Assembly (NCBI GenBank): GCA_934292955.1
Contig: CAKQXZ010000011.1
Span: 1-44,173 of the forward strand
Origin: an uncultured Clostridia bacterium
GTDB taxonomy: Bacteria > Bacillota_A > Clostridia > Christensenellales > Borkfalkiaceae
Direction: 5' to 3'
Length of the DNA stretch: 44,173 bases
Part shown: positions 34,423-43,563 of the stretch, in pieces
Layout: each line of letters begins with the position of its first letter
Position numbering within the stretch: position 1 is the first letter of the stretch
Position numbers and translations under genes: made by a program
Notes under the pieces: model-generated
The model's input: only the letters and a program-made list of their open reading frames with translations
Told to the model about the DNA's origin: nothing
Database searches by the model: none

Positions 34423-35211
34423 TCAAAGTAAAATTCCGGAGTTTTTCGTATAGTCGCACACAATCTTGTCCGACGTATTGTAAACCACTATCGAATTAGT
34501 GATACGTTCGCTTTCGCTTAGTCTCTTATAACATTGAAGTCCGCACAAAATCTTTTCTGTCAAATCTTTGTCTGCCCGTCTTATTTCCATCGAAACGCCT
34601 TCTACCGATTGAAGAAGCAGTCTGTAATTACCCTCTTCATTCATCCCGACAAACGTAATCGACAAAAAATTATTTTTATTCTCTCCCAGCGCAGAGATAG
34701 TTTCGGTAATCATACCGTTGAATCCGTAATCGAAAGCGACTGTTTTTTTTAGGCGCAGTTCCGGAACTTTGCCGTTAAACTTGTCCACAAAGCCGATGCG
34801 CGTCAGCCCTTTTTCTTCTTTGGGCGCAGTATTATTCTTTTTTACGACGAAAAATTCGTTATCGAAATAACAATACACACTCGAGCCGTCTTTTTCTTCG
34901 ACGTAATAAAAAGATTCCGTCCTTTCCTGAAGCGTGACGTATATCTCGCAAGGATATATCTTTTTAACTTCGGTAACCTTAAGATATCTGTCGGCAGTGA
35001 TTTCTTCCTTAATTTTTTCCGTATCGACAAAAAGCAGACATTTGCCTTTATACTTTTCAAGGATGTCCGCGACATTTTCGACATTGCTTTCATTCACAAC
35101 CGAATATTTTACGGTAACGTCGTTTACGGAAAACAATTCTTTAACGCCTATAACGCATACGACAAGGAAAACAATGCAGGTCAATATTATAACGAAATAT
35201 TTATTCTTCAT
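34423..35211 (-). CDS. ftsQ: FtsQ/DivIB-type cell division protein
   Basis: A 262-residue protein with a short cytoplasmic start, one membrane segment (FVIILTCIVFLVVCVIGV) and a POTRA domain outside (ENVADILEKYKGKCLLFVDTEKIKEEI), then a beta domain (LKVTEVKKIYPCEIYVTLQERTESFYY). FtsQ/DivIB stabilises FtsL and FtsB/DivIC in the divisome. The ATG at 35211 is used: GGGAG lies 6 bases upstream, and an in-frame TTG at 35229 sits inside that site. A consensus promoter lies at 35294-35322. Confidence 0.88.
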   Translation of the reverse strand: MKNKYFVIILTCIVFLVVCVIGVKELFSVNDVTVKYSVVNESNVENVADILEKYKGKCLLFVDTEKIKEEITADRYLKVTEVKKIYPCEIYVTLQERTESFYYVEEKDGSSVYCYFDNEFFVVKKNNTAPKEEKGLTRIGFVDKFNGKVPELRLKKTVAFDYGFNGMITETISALGENKNNFLSITFVGMNEEGNYRLLLQSVEGVSMEIRRADKDLTEKILCGLQCYKRLSESERITNSIVVYNTSDKIVCDYTKNSGILL

Positions 35212-35293
35212 TCGCGTCTCCCTTGTCAATTCTCATTTACCCGCCGAGCGAAGAACGTCGCTTTGCCAGTAACATGTTTTATATATTATAATA

Positions 35294-35322
35294 ATTATAT
35301 AAACTATTCGAATGATTGTCAA
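35294..35322 (-). promoter_or_regulatory. Consensus sigma-A promoter of ftsQ-ftsA-ftsZ
   Basis: On the minus strand a perfect -35 TTGACA (35317-35322), 17-base spacer and perfect -10 TATAAT (35294-35299). It lies about 80 bases upstream of the ftsQ ATG, in the gap after murA, and should give strong, separate transcription of the ftsQ-ftsA(-ftsZ) genes. Confidence 0.88.
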
Positions 35323-35419
35323 CCATTTGTTTTGACTATTATTTCAAACATGCGTTTTTTTATTTATTTGCAAGCTTTATCGACCTATAAGGCGATTATC
35401 GCAATGTTCGTATAGAACT

Positions 35420-36670
35420 TCACTGTCGCAGATATGCCCGCCCGCCAAGCGAATTTATTTTTCCGCATAAATCATAATACCCGCGCGAAATCATACTCGC
35501 CCCGTCAATTTCGGATACACCAGCAGCATTAAGAGCGGCGATACACAATGCCGCGCCACCCCTTAAATCTTTTGCCTTAACGCGAGCGGCATGAAGATTT
35601 TTTACTCCCGTAATTTTCATTTCACCATACCGCCCGAAAGTTGCCGCTCCGAATTTTTCTAACTCGTCGGCATAGCAAAATCTGTCGGGAAAAACTTTGT
35701 CGGAAACAATACTTTCACCCGAAGAAACCGCAAGCGCGGCACATAACTGCGGCTGCAAATCTGACGGAAACGCGGGAAAAACGTCCGCCGTAATATTTAC
35801 CGGCAACGGCGGCATATCGGAACGTATATAAACAGATCCGTTATTAAAATACACTTTCGCCCCACACCTTTTTATAACTTCAAACAAGGATAAAAGCGGC
35901 GAAGGACAATCATACTCGAAAGCGATTTCGCCGCCACACGCAAGACAAGCAAAGAGATATGTACCCGCTTCTATTCTGTCACATATGGGCATATATTCCA
36001 CATTTTTTTCAGATAGCCTGCCGCCGTTTATAACAATGCGACCTTTTCCAAAAATAACATTGTACCCGCACTTATTCAGAAAACGGCACATATCCGATAT
36101 TTCAGGCTCGCACGCGCAACCGCATATTTCGGTTTCACCATTTAAGCAAAGTGCGGCACATACAGCATTCACGGTAGCACCGACGCTCGGATAGCGTAAA
36201 ACGACCTTGCCCGCCCGCATATGCGTTCCGTCGAAATAAACGCCGTTTTCCATACAATGCGCTTTTACGTTAAGACTTTCAAATGCCGCAATATGTATAT
36301 CGATAGGTCTTTTACCTATACTGCAACCGCCCGGATACGGAACGTAAGCCCGCCCGAATCGAGCAAGCAAACCGCCCGCCGTAAACAATGACGCGCGTGC
36401 GTTTTTATAGATATTCTCGTTACCGATATACGAGTTTATCGTATCTGTTTTTAATTCGAGTCCGTTTTCGCAAAAACGGTAATCACCGCCGAGATCTTGT
36501 ATAATCTCAGCCATAACGCACACGTCTTTTATCTCCGGCGCACCGTGAAGAAAAACTTTACCGCAAGTGGCAACCGAAGCCGCAATTATCGGAAGACATG
36601 CATTCTTCGCCCGTGAAATATACGTTTTTCCGTAAAGTCTGCGCCCGCCTTCGATAATAATTTTACTCAT
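35420..36670 (-). CDS. murA: UDP-N-acetylglucosamine 1-carboxyvinyltransferase
   Basis: The 416-residue enzyme transfers enolpyruvate from PEP to UDP-GlcNAc, the first committed peptidoglycan step. Catalytic Cys116 is in PYPGGCSIGKRPID, and K22-N23 (RAKNACLP, usually GAKNA) binds substrate. FPSDLQPQ holds the catalytic Asp, and LRGGAAL holds the family Arg. A Cys rather than Asp at 116 predicts fosfomycin sensitivity. The ATG is preceded directly by a T run and terminator hairpin, so its GGCGG ribosome binding site lies within the stem. Confidence 0.94.
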   Translation of the reverse strand: MSKIIIEGGRRLYGKTYISRAKNACLPIIAASVATCGKVFLHGAPEIKDVCVMAEIIQDLGGDYRFCENGLELKTDTINSYIGNENIYKNARASLFTAGGLLARFGRAYVPYPGGCSIGKRPIDIHIAAFESLNVKAHCMENGVYFDGTHMRAGKVVLRYPSVGATVNAVCAALCLNGETEICGCACEPEISDMCRFLNKCGYNVIFGKGRIVINGGRLSEKNVEYMPICDRIEAGTYLFACLACGGEIAFEYDCPSPLLSLFEVIKRCGAKVYFNNGSVYIRSDMPPLPVNITADVFPAFPSDLQPQLCAALAVSSGESIVSDKVFPDRFCYADELEKFGAATFGRYGEMKITGVKNLHAARVKAKDLRGGAALCIAALNAAGVSEIDGASMISRGYYDLCGKINSLGGRAYLRQ

Positions 36671-36706
36671 AAAAAAACCGCCGTACGTTTCAGTGTATGA
36701 CGGCAG
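36671..36706 (-). terminator. Terminator between ftsW and murA, overlapping the murA ribosome binding site
   Basis: On the minus strand the arms CTGCCGT (36700-36706 region) and ACGGCGG (36678-36684) form a 7-bp stem with one G-T pair, followed by seven T (36671-36677) and then directly by the murA ATG. The downstream arm holds the only ribosome-binding-like sequence (GGCGG) for murA, 7 bases before the start. Confidence 0.75.
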
Positions 36707-36717
36707 TCTTTTTTAAG

Positions 36718-37869
36718 TTAATTCAACGGGCTTATCTCACCCGATACGGTTTCTTTTTTCCTACAAAAAGAACATACTATTCCAAACGACGCGGAAAAAG
36801 TTAAAATTTGTGTATTTCCGCTACTGACAAGAGGAAACGGAACACCTGTGGGCGGAATACTCCCCGTTACGACAAGAGCGTTTACCGCAACCTGAACTAT
36901 AAACGCCGCGGCTACGCCCACGCAAGTAAGATACGCAAAAAAGTTTCCGCTTTTTCTGCCCGCTTTAATTACGGCATAAGCAAGAACAAGACATATCGCA
37001 AGCAAAACACAAATTCCGAAAAACCCCGTTTCTTCTCCGATTACCGAAAGAATAAAATCGCTTTCGGCAAACGGAAGAAATCTGTATTTTTGCCGAGAAT
37101 TGAAAAGCCCCGTTCCGAACCAGCCACCAGAGCCCAAGGCATAAAGCGACTGTATTAACTGATATCCTTCGGCTTTAGGCGAAGACCACGGATCGAGAAA
37201 GGCAGACAATCTTTTCAGTCTGTATGGTTCGGCTATAATGAGAACAGGAACGGCAAGAATCAGCGGCACGGCTAGAATCAGCAGTTTTTTAATAGAGAAA
37301 CCTGCGGCAAAAAGCATTATAATCAGTATTGCCGCAAGACAAACGGTAATCGACATATTCGGCTCGGCAATAACCAGCAGACAAAACATTCCGCCCATAG
37401 CCATAACCGGCAGACTGCCTTTTATAGTCGTCGCACGTTTCATATCTTTTGAAAAATAAGCAGACGCAAACAAAACAAGCGAAAGTTTTGCGAAGTCCGA
37501 CGGCTGAACGGTTACTCCGCCTACGCCAACCCATCTTTTCGCGCCATACACTTCTATACCGAGCGGCGTAAGCACCAGAATGAGCAATATTGCGCTTACG
37601 ATACAGGCAGGCAACGCCGCTTTTCTCAAAGCGTTCCGACCGATAAACGAACAACCTGTAAAAGCGATTAAACCTACGGCATATCCGATTATCTGTTTTT
37701 TCAAAAAGTAAAATTTATCGCCGTATGTCTTTTCTGCGGTATACGATGACGCAGAATAAACAAAAACGCTCCCGACCGCCATAAGCAACAGCACGCAAAC
37801 AGTTATTATTATAACTTCCGCGTTATATGCCCGCTTTTCGTTTCGTGCATTTTTATTACGCACACTCAT
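36718..37869 (-). CDS. ftsW: FtsW/SpoVE peptidoglycan glycosyltransferase
   Basis: A 383-residue SEDS-family protein with about ten membrane segments, polymerising lipid II with a class B PBP. Conserved parts are GAKRWVGVGGVTVQPSDFAKL, FLPFAESDFILSVIGEETGFFG and IPPTGVPFPLVSSGNTQIL. Its position after murD fits spoVE/ftsW. FtsW (division) and SpoVE (sporulation) cannot be told apart by sequence alone; the neighbouring class B PBP is the likely partner. It overlaps the murD stop by 4 bases. Confidence 0.93.
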   Translation of the reverse strand: MSVRNKNARNEKRAYNAEVIIITVCVLLLMAVGSVFVYSASSYTAEKTYGDKFYFLKKQIIGYAVGLIAFTGCSFIGRNALRKAALPACIVSAILLILVLTPLGIEVYGAKRWVGVGGVTVQPSDFAKLSLVLFASAYFSKDMKRATTIKGSLPVMAMGGMFCLLVIAEPNMSITVCLAAILIIMLFAAGFSIKKLLILAVPLILAVPVLIIAEPYRLKRLSAFLDPWSSPKAEGYQLIQSLYALGSGGWFGTGLFNSRQKYRFLPFAESDFILSVIGEETGFFGICVLLAICLVLAYAVIKAGRKSGNFFAYLTCVGVAAAFIVQVAVNALVVTGSIPPTGVPFPLVSSGNTQILTFSASFGIVCSFCRKKETVSGEISPLN

Positions 37870-39362
37870 TCGTCATCGGGCTCATCATCGTTTATTCGAC
37901 CCGATCCGTCAGACGCAACCGTCAATTCGGCGCAGAAATCATCACGGCGAGATACTTTTTCTGCTTCACCATCGGAAGAATATTCTTTCTCAGCGCCGGA
38001 CTTACTTACACCGGCAAAATCGCGAACAAGTGCGGCGTACGCATTTCCGCGTTCTTCAAAGCCCGAAAATTCATCAAAACTCGAACAAGCAGGACTAAGC
38101 AAAACGGTATCGCCCTTTTTCGCTATATCGAACGCCGTTTTTACCGCGCTGTCGAACCCCACCGAAAGATAAATATCGTCTATACCGGCACTTTCGGCAG
38201 CACGATACAACTCCTTTCTCGATTGTCCGTAAACTACCAGAGCGCGCACATTTCCGCTTTCGGCAACTTTAATAAAAAAGTCGTTATATCCAAAACCTTT
38301 ATCTATTCCGCCCACAAGCAGAACAAGACTTTTTCCGCAAGACTCAACAGCCTTCAACGCCGAATCGGGATTAGTCGCCTTCGAATCATCTATAAATACA
38401 ATCCCGTCTTTTTCGCCTATTTTTTCCTGACGATGTTTAACGCCCGCAAACTGTGATATCGCAAGAGCGACCTGTTTATCGTCCACTCCGAGAATTTTTG
38501 CTATGCAAACCGCCGCAAGCGCATTTTCAGCGTTATGTATCCCTTTGAGTTTAAGATCGGACATCGGCATAATTTCCTTGCCTCGCCAAAAGATTTTTCC
38601 GTCGCTTACATACGCGCCGTTGGTCTGCTTGGAAACGGAAAAATATACTTTTTTAGCCCTTGTGTTTTCGCCCAGTCTTCGCACGATATCGTCGTCCGCG
38701 GATAAAACGGCATATTCGCTTTCACCGAGTCCGGATAAAAGTTTCGACTTAAGATAAACATAGTTATCCATATTGTAATGCCTGTTAAGATGATCGGGAG
38801 TGATATTAAGAATACATGCAATATGCGGTGTCAATTTTCTTGTTGTTTCAAGTTGAAAGCTCGACACCTCAAGCACTGCAACCGTCTTCTCGTCGCAATT
38901 ACATACAACAGAAGTAAACGGCACACCGACGTTTCCCGCAAGCACGCTGTTTACGCCTGCTTTTTGAAGTATTTCGTAAACAAGCGAACAAGTTGTTGTT
39001 TTTCCGTTTGTTCCGGTAATCGCAACTATCGGACACCGACTTACAAGGTAACCGAGTTCCAACTCACCTATAACACATTTTCCCTTTTCGGCGGCAAGCG
39101 CGGGGATTTTATTGTCTACAGGCACGCCCGGACTTAAAACAATAACGTCCGCATTACCCACAGCGGCATTTATTCCATCGTTCCCGACAACGACTGCGCC
39201 GCCTTCTTCAAGCACCTTCATCGTCTTTTTAACTTCGGCGGACGGATTTTCGTCAAATATAGCAACCTTAGCGTTATAACCCAGTAATAACCGACAGGCG
39301 GCACGCCCGCTTCCCGACATTCCTACAATCAAAAACTTCGTTCTTTCAAAATACATATTCAA
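37866..39362 (-). CDS. murD: UDP-N-acetylmuramoyl-L-alanine--D-glutamate ligase
   Basis: A 498-residue cytoplasmic Mur ligase that adds D-Glu to UDP-MurNAc-L-Ala. The ATP loop is AITGTNGKTTT, with NITPDHLNRH and DDSKATNPDSALKAVES in the middle and C-terminal domains, and LLSPACSSFDEFSGFEERG near the end. Typical MurD has about 450 residues; this one adds an acidic, low-complexity tail of about 45 residues with no known role. It overlaps the mraY stop by 4 bases and ftsW by 4 bases. Confidence 0.96.
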   Translation of the reverse strand: MNMYFERTKFLIVGMSGSGRAACRLLLGYNAKVAIFDENPSAEVKKTMKVLEEGGAVVVGNDGINAAVGNADVIVLSPGVPVDNKIPALAAEKGKCVIGELELGYLVSRCPIVAITGTNGKTTTCSLVYEILQKAGVNSVLAGNVGVPFTSVVCNCDEKTVAVLEVSSFQLETTRKLTPHIACILNITPDHLNRHYNMDNYVYLKSKLLSGLGESEYAVLSADDDIVRRLGENTRAKKVYFSVSKQTNGAYVSDGKIFWRGKEIMPMSDLKLKGIHNAENALAAVCIAKILGVDDKQVALAISQFAGVKHRQEKIGEKDGIVFIDDSKATNPDSALKAVESCGKSLVLLVGGIDKGFGYNDFFIKVAESGNVRALVVYGQSRKELYRAAESAGIDDIYLSVGFDSAVKTAFDIAKKGDTVLLSPACSSFDEFSGFEERGNAYAALVRDFAGVSKSGAEKEYSSDGEAEKVSRRDDFCAELTVASDGSGRINDDEPDDE

Positions 39363-40357
39363 CCACCTGCAACCGAGATTATACAGATCAATCCCGCAAC
39401 AAGAGTAATAAGTTTGTAAACAAAAACTATTTTACTCTCGCTATGCCCTTTATATTCAAAATGATGATGTAAAGGAGCCATTAAAAATACTCGTTTACCC
39501 GTGCGTTTGAAATGAATGACCTGCACAATTACTGATATGCCGGAAACCACAAACATTATACCCAAAAGCGGAATAAAAAGAATATTTCCGCTGAAAACCG
39601 ACACCGAAGCAATAAATCCGCCAAGATAAAGCGACCCCGTGTCGCCCATAAACACGCTTGCAGAAAAAGTATTATATAACAAGAACCCAAGAACTGCACC
39701 TGCCTGAACAATAGAAACAAGCGCAAAGCCTTCCGCTTCGCCGGGGAGAACATAATTCTGCCCGTAAACATTCAGTTGAACAAGAATAAGCCCGAAAAGC
39801 AACAACAAATAAACGTAACTTACACCGCCTGCAAGCCCGTCAAGCCCGTCGGTTAAGTTAACGCAATTCGTAGTAGCGATAAAAACAAAGAATATAAGTA
39901 CTGCGCCCCATATTCCCGTTTCGACGTAAACATTCAGAAAAGGAATAAAAAAATCGGTAAGCGAACGCGTTTTACAAAATACCGCCACGATAATCGCGAT
40001 TGCGCCTTGAAATAATATTTTCTGCAATGCGGACAGCCCTTCGTTTTTATGCGTTTTGATTTTAATAAAATCGTCGAGAAACCCGACTATCAGATATGCG
40101 AATCCTATCGCAAGCGAAATATAAGCAAGAACCCCGTTTCTACCCGAAAAAATAATATAACTCAAAAGAGCGGAAAACGCAAAAACGATTCCGCCCATTG
40201 TAGTAGTTCCCGATTTACCCGCATGGTTATCTACATAACCGAGTATATTTTGTCCCGCTTTCAGCCTTTTCAGAAGCGGGATTACAATCGCTCCGAAAAT
40301 AACGCTCATAACGATCGCGACGACAAACGCCGACGCATATTCTTTCAATAACGACAT
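39359..40357 (-). CDS. mraY: Phospho-N-acetylmuramoyl-pentapeptide transferase
   Basis: A 332-residue polytopic membrane enzyme that makes lipid I on undecaprenyl phosphate. TTTMGG, GFLDDFIKIK (the DD motif), NCVNLTDGLDGLAGG, GDTGSLYLGG and the HHHFE loop (MAPLHHHFEYKG) are all present. The ATG at 40357 (MSLLKEYASAF) is used because the longer frame from 40414 runs back into murE; GGTGG is just upstream. It follows murE with one base between. murF, usually between murE and mraY, is missing. Confidence 0.96.
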   Translation of the reverse strand: MSLLKEYASAFVVAIVMSVIFGAIVIPLLKRLKAGQNILGYVDNHAGKSGTTTMGGIVFAFSALLSYIIFSGRNGVLAYISLAIGFAYLIVGFLDDFIKIKTHKNEGLSALQKILFQGAIAIIVAVFCKTRSLTDFFIPFLNVYVETGIWGAVLIFFVFIATTNCVNLTDGLDGLAGGVSYVYLLLLFGLILVQLNVYGQNYVLPGEAEGFALVSIVQAGAVLGFLLYNTFSASVFMGDTGSLYLGGFIASVSVFSGNILFIPLLGIMFVVSGISVIVQVIHFKRTGKRVFLMAPLHHHFEYKGHSESKIVFVYKLITLVAGLICIISVAGG

Positions 40358-40358
40358 A

Positions 40359-41798
40359 TCAACCACCGTTTTTCTCAAAATAAGCGCAAGCCGTTTCTTC
40401 ATCCGAAAAAGCAAGTTTAACGCCCATTACTTCCTGATATTTTTCCGCACCCTTTCCAGCAATTAAAACAATATCGTCGGATTCTGCGCGTTGCAAAGCG
40501 TATTCTATCGCGCGTTTTCTGTCAGATATAGTCACATATGATGCATTCGGCACACTCCGCAAACCTTTTTCTATTTCGCCTATTATGTTCTGAGATTCTT
40601 CAAATCTCGGATTATCGCAAGTAATGACCGAAAAATCGGCAAGCCGACCGCTGATTTTCCCCATTTCCGCACGTTTACCGATATCGCGATTTCCGCCGCA
40701 CCCGAACACACACAACAATTTCCCGCAAACAATCCGCTTCAAAGCGGTAATCGCGTTTTCTAATCCGTCGGGAGTATGGGCGTAGTCGACATAAACGTCT
40801 GGGCATTCATGAACACGTTGCATTCTGCCGTCTATCGCTTTCAGCTCGGAAAGTTTACGGGCAATCGTATCGGTTTTTAAGCCGCATAAAGCTGTCGCCG
40901 TAGCAACCGCAAGTAAATTATATACGTTAAATCTGCCGATAAGACCGCTTTCTATATCGTAAAGCCTGTCAAACAAGTTTATAAGAAAGCGAGTGCCGTC
41001 GCGCGTTTCGTTCACGTCGAGCGCAAAAACATCCGACGGTTGCTCGATACCGTATGTAATCGTTCCGCTTTTACGTTTTGCCGCGATTATTATTCCAAGC
41101 GGATCATCGGCATTGACTACCGCAAGTCTGCAATTTTTATGCGTAAAAGCGCTTGCTTTTACAGCCCTGTATTTTTCTTCTGTTCCGAAGAAATCGAGAT
41201 GATCGCGCGTACAGTTGGTAAAAATTAAAATATCAAAGGTAAAGTCTGCCTTTTTATAATAAACGGCATGTGCAGACAATTCCATACAAATTGCTTCAGC
41301 ACCTTTATTTGCCATTTCGTTCATAATCGAATACAAAGCAGGAGTATCGGGCGTGGTCATACCGGTTTCTGTTATTTGCCCTTGAAATTCTGCCCCTAAA
41401 GTGCCGATTTTACCGCACTTTACTCCGCACGAATTCAACATTGTGCAAACCATTTCGCATACCGAAGTTTTTCCGTCCGTTCCTACAACGCCTATGGTTT
41501 TCAAACGTTTTTGCGGGTCGGAATAAAATTGCTTGCATATCGAAGTCATAGCTTTACGCACGTCCTTTACAACAACGCAAGACACATTGGCTTCTGTTTT
41601 TTCGCAAGCAACAACGGCAACCGCACCCTTTTTTATTGCGGAATCGATAAAATCCGTTCCGTTTCGATTATTACCTTTTATGCAAAAAAATAAACTACCT
41701 GCGCGACAATCAACGTCGGATAATGCCAAAGACGAAATTTCAATATCGTCGCCGTATAAATCACATTTGATATTCTCAATCAGTTGTTTCAGTTTCAT
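40359..41798 (-). CDS. murE: UDP-MurNAc-tripeptide synthetase MurE
   Basis: A 479-residue Mur ligase that adds the third amino acid to UDP-MurNAc-L-Ala-D-Glu. Domains are N-terminal (about 1-95), central with GVVGTDGKTSV as ATP loop and TTPDTPALYSIM, and C-terminal with VDYAHTPDGLENAI. The motif CDNPRFEE contains DNPR, which marks meso-diaminopimelate specificity. The second T of the usual GTNGKT is D (GTDGKT), as in several clostridial MurE. It overlaps the PBP stop by 23 bases. Confidence 0.95.
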   Translation of the reverse strand: MKLKQLIENIKCDLYGDDIEISSLALSDVDCRAGSLFFCIKGNNRNGTDFIDSAIKKGAVAVVACEKTEANVSCVVVKDVRKAMTSICKQFYSDPQKRLKTIGVVGTDGKTSVCEMVCTMLNSCGVKCGKIGTLGAEFQGQITETGMTTPDTPALYSIMNEMANKGAEAICMELSAHAVYYKKADFTFDILIFTNCTRDHLDFFGTEEKYRAVKASAFTHKNCRLAVVNADDPLGIIIAAKRKSGTITYGIEQPSDVFALDVNETRDGTRFLINLFDRLYDIESGLIGRFNVYNLLAVATATALCGLKTDTIARKLSELKAIDGRMQRVHECPDVYVDYAHTPDGLENAITALKRIVCGKLLCVFGCGGNRDIGKRAEMGKISGRLADFSVITCDNPRFEESQNIIGEIEKGLRSVPNASYVTISDRKRAIEYALQRAESDDIVLIAGKGAEKYQEVMGVKLAFSDEETACAYFEKNGG

Positions 41799-43548
41799 TG
41801 TTTATCACCGTATTTTTGGCTTTTATTATTCTTTCAAAAATATCTTTACAGACAGGAGCGGCAACGGTAGATCCGTATGTTCCGCCTATCGGCTCTTCTA
41901 CAATAACAAGAGCGAGATATTCAGGCTCGTTCGCAGGAAAAAATCCTATAAACGACATTACATATTTACCCTGCGCGATTTTACCGTCTTTATAAATTTG
42001 TGCCGTACCTGTTTTTCCACCCACACGCGCGCCGTCTATATAAGCCTGCTTACCGCTTCCGTCGCGCACAACCCCTTCAAGATAAGAAGCAATAGTCCGC
42101 GATGATTTTTCGCTTATAACTCTTTCGGTCGCCACCGGATAATATTTTACAGCCGTTCCACGATCGGAATATATTTCTTCGACAAGGTATGGTTTATGAT
42201 ATATTCCGCCGCTCACCGCCGCAGAAACAGCCGCCGCAAGTTGCAACGGCGTTACGGCGATTGTCTGCCCGAATCCTATTCTTGCAAGATCGCCGTCAGT
42301 TACAGAACTCTCCGGGACAAGCATTCCGAGAGCTTCGCCCTGAAAATCTATCCCTGTAGTTTTTCCGAAATTGAAAGAATTCACATATTCGTAAAAAGTC
42401 GATTTCCCCAGAGAAAGCGCAATATCGACGAATATGGGGTTACAACTGTTGTTAAGCGCGGCGGCAAGATTCTGATTCGAGTGTTTTCCGCCCGCATGAG
42501 TGCTCCAGCATTTTATCCGTTTCCCGCCGACAGACCTGTATCTGTTTGACGAAAAAATATGATCGGGCGCGAAAGCCGAAGTATTTCCGCGATTATATTC
42601 TTCAATATTCGCGCTTGCCGTAATAACTTTGAACGTCGACCCCGGTTCGTACGAATCTGCAACAATGCCGTTTCTTCCGAGTTTCATCAGCAAATCTTTA
42701 TCGTTTCGCGGCACTTCATTGAGATCGAAAGACGGTTTTTGAGCCATAGCCAGAACCCTTCCAGTAGACGGCTCAAGCATCAGAATTTTAGCCGAAACGG
42801 GGTTATACTGAGCCATTACCTTATCGAGTTCGTCTTCGCATATAAGTTGCATTTCGCAATCTATCGTAAGCCTTACGTTAAGCCCGTCCGTTGCCGCAAT
42901 ATAAGACGGTTTCTTCCCGTCCACGTCAAAACCTATAAGATCGCTTTCGTAAAGAATTTTACCGTCTTCGCCTTTCAGATATCTGTCGTAATATTTTTCT
43001 ATCCCGCTAAGCCCGTTTCCGTCGGACGAAGTATATCCCAACGTTTGACACAGAGCGGAACCGAACGGATAAACGCGCTTTCCGTCAGAAGCAAAATACA
43101 CGCCGTCAAGCGAATATCCTTTTAATTTTTCAACGGTTTCGTAAGTCACCTGACGCGCAACGGTTACTTCCGAAGTCGATTTACTGCATATTTTATCGTA
43201 AAGCGAAGAATAGTCGCTTCCGAGAATATCCGATAAAACTTTAGCCGTTTTTTCGGCGTCCGTCACGCAACGCGTTCTGACATATACGGCAAAAGTTGAA
43301 GAATCGCTTGCAAGAACGACTCCGTTACGATCGATTATTTCACCGCGAACCGCTTTAACCGGCAACTCTCGCGTCCATTGATCTATAGCCTTTTCCCGCA
43401 AATCTTTTCCATCGACAACAGTCACAACAAACGATCTTACAAAAATTACGGAAAAAATAAAGGTTACCGCACAAATCAGTGCAAGTAACCTCTTTCGTAA
43501 AACAGTTATCGAGAAATAATTATTTTTGATAGTAGTCTTCTCCGTCAA
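41776..43548 (-). CDS. Class B penicillin-binding protein (FtsI/PBP2B/SpoVD type)
   Basis: A 590-residue transpeptidase. One membrane anchor (about 19-42), a pedestal domain and the transpeptidase with S304-T-F-K307 (nucleophile), S368-C-N370 and K512-T-G514. It crosslinks septal or spore peptidoglycan with a SEDS protein, likely the neighbouring FtsW. There is no PASTA domain at the end, unlike Bacillus SpoVD and PBP2B. The start is TTG at 43548, 15 bases beyond the FtsL-like stop and in the same frame; no ATG or strong ribosome binding site is available. It is followed by murE. Confidence 0.93.
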   Translation of the reverse strand: MTEKTTIKNNYFSITVLRKRLLALICAVTFIFSVIFVRSFVVTVVDGKDLREKAIDQWTRELPVKAVRGEIIDRNGVVLASDSSTFAVYVRTRCVTDAEKTAKVLSDILGSDYSSLYDKICSKSTSEVTVARQVTYETVEKLKGYSLDGVYFASDGKRVYPFGSALCQTLGYTSSDGNGLSGIEKYYDRYLKGEDGKILYESDLIGFDVDGKKPSYIAATDGLNVRLTIDCEMQLICEDELDKVMAQYNPVSAKILMLEPSTGRVLAMAQKPSFDLNEVPRNDKDLLMKLGRNGIVADSYEPGSTFKVITASANIEEYNRGNTSAFAPDHIFSSNRYRSVGGKRIKCWSTHAGGKHSNQNLAAALNNSCNPIFVDIALSLGKSTFYEYVNSFNFGKTTGIDFQGEALGMLVPESSVTDGDLARIGFGQTIAVTPLQLAAAVSAAVSGGIYHKPYLVEEIYSDRGTAVKYYPVATERVISEKSSRTIASYLEGVVRDGSGKQAYIDGARVGGKTGTAQIYKDGKIAQGKYVMSFIGFFPANEPEYLALVIVEEPIGGTYGSTVAAPVCKDIFERIIKAKNTVINNETETTD

Positions 43549-43563
43549 GTTTGCAAACTCAAC

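Noticed and set aside
35390..35408. GCGATTATCGC palindrome after murA
   Set aside because: Short, without a T run on the minus strand; not convincing as terminator or operator.
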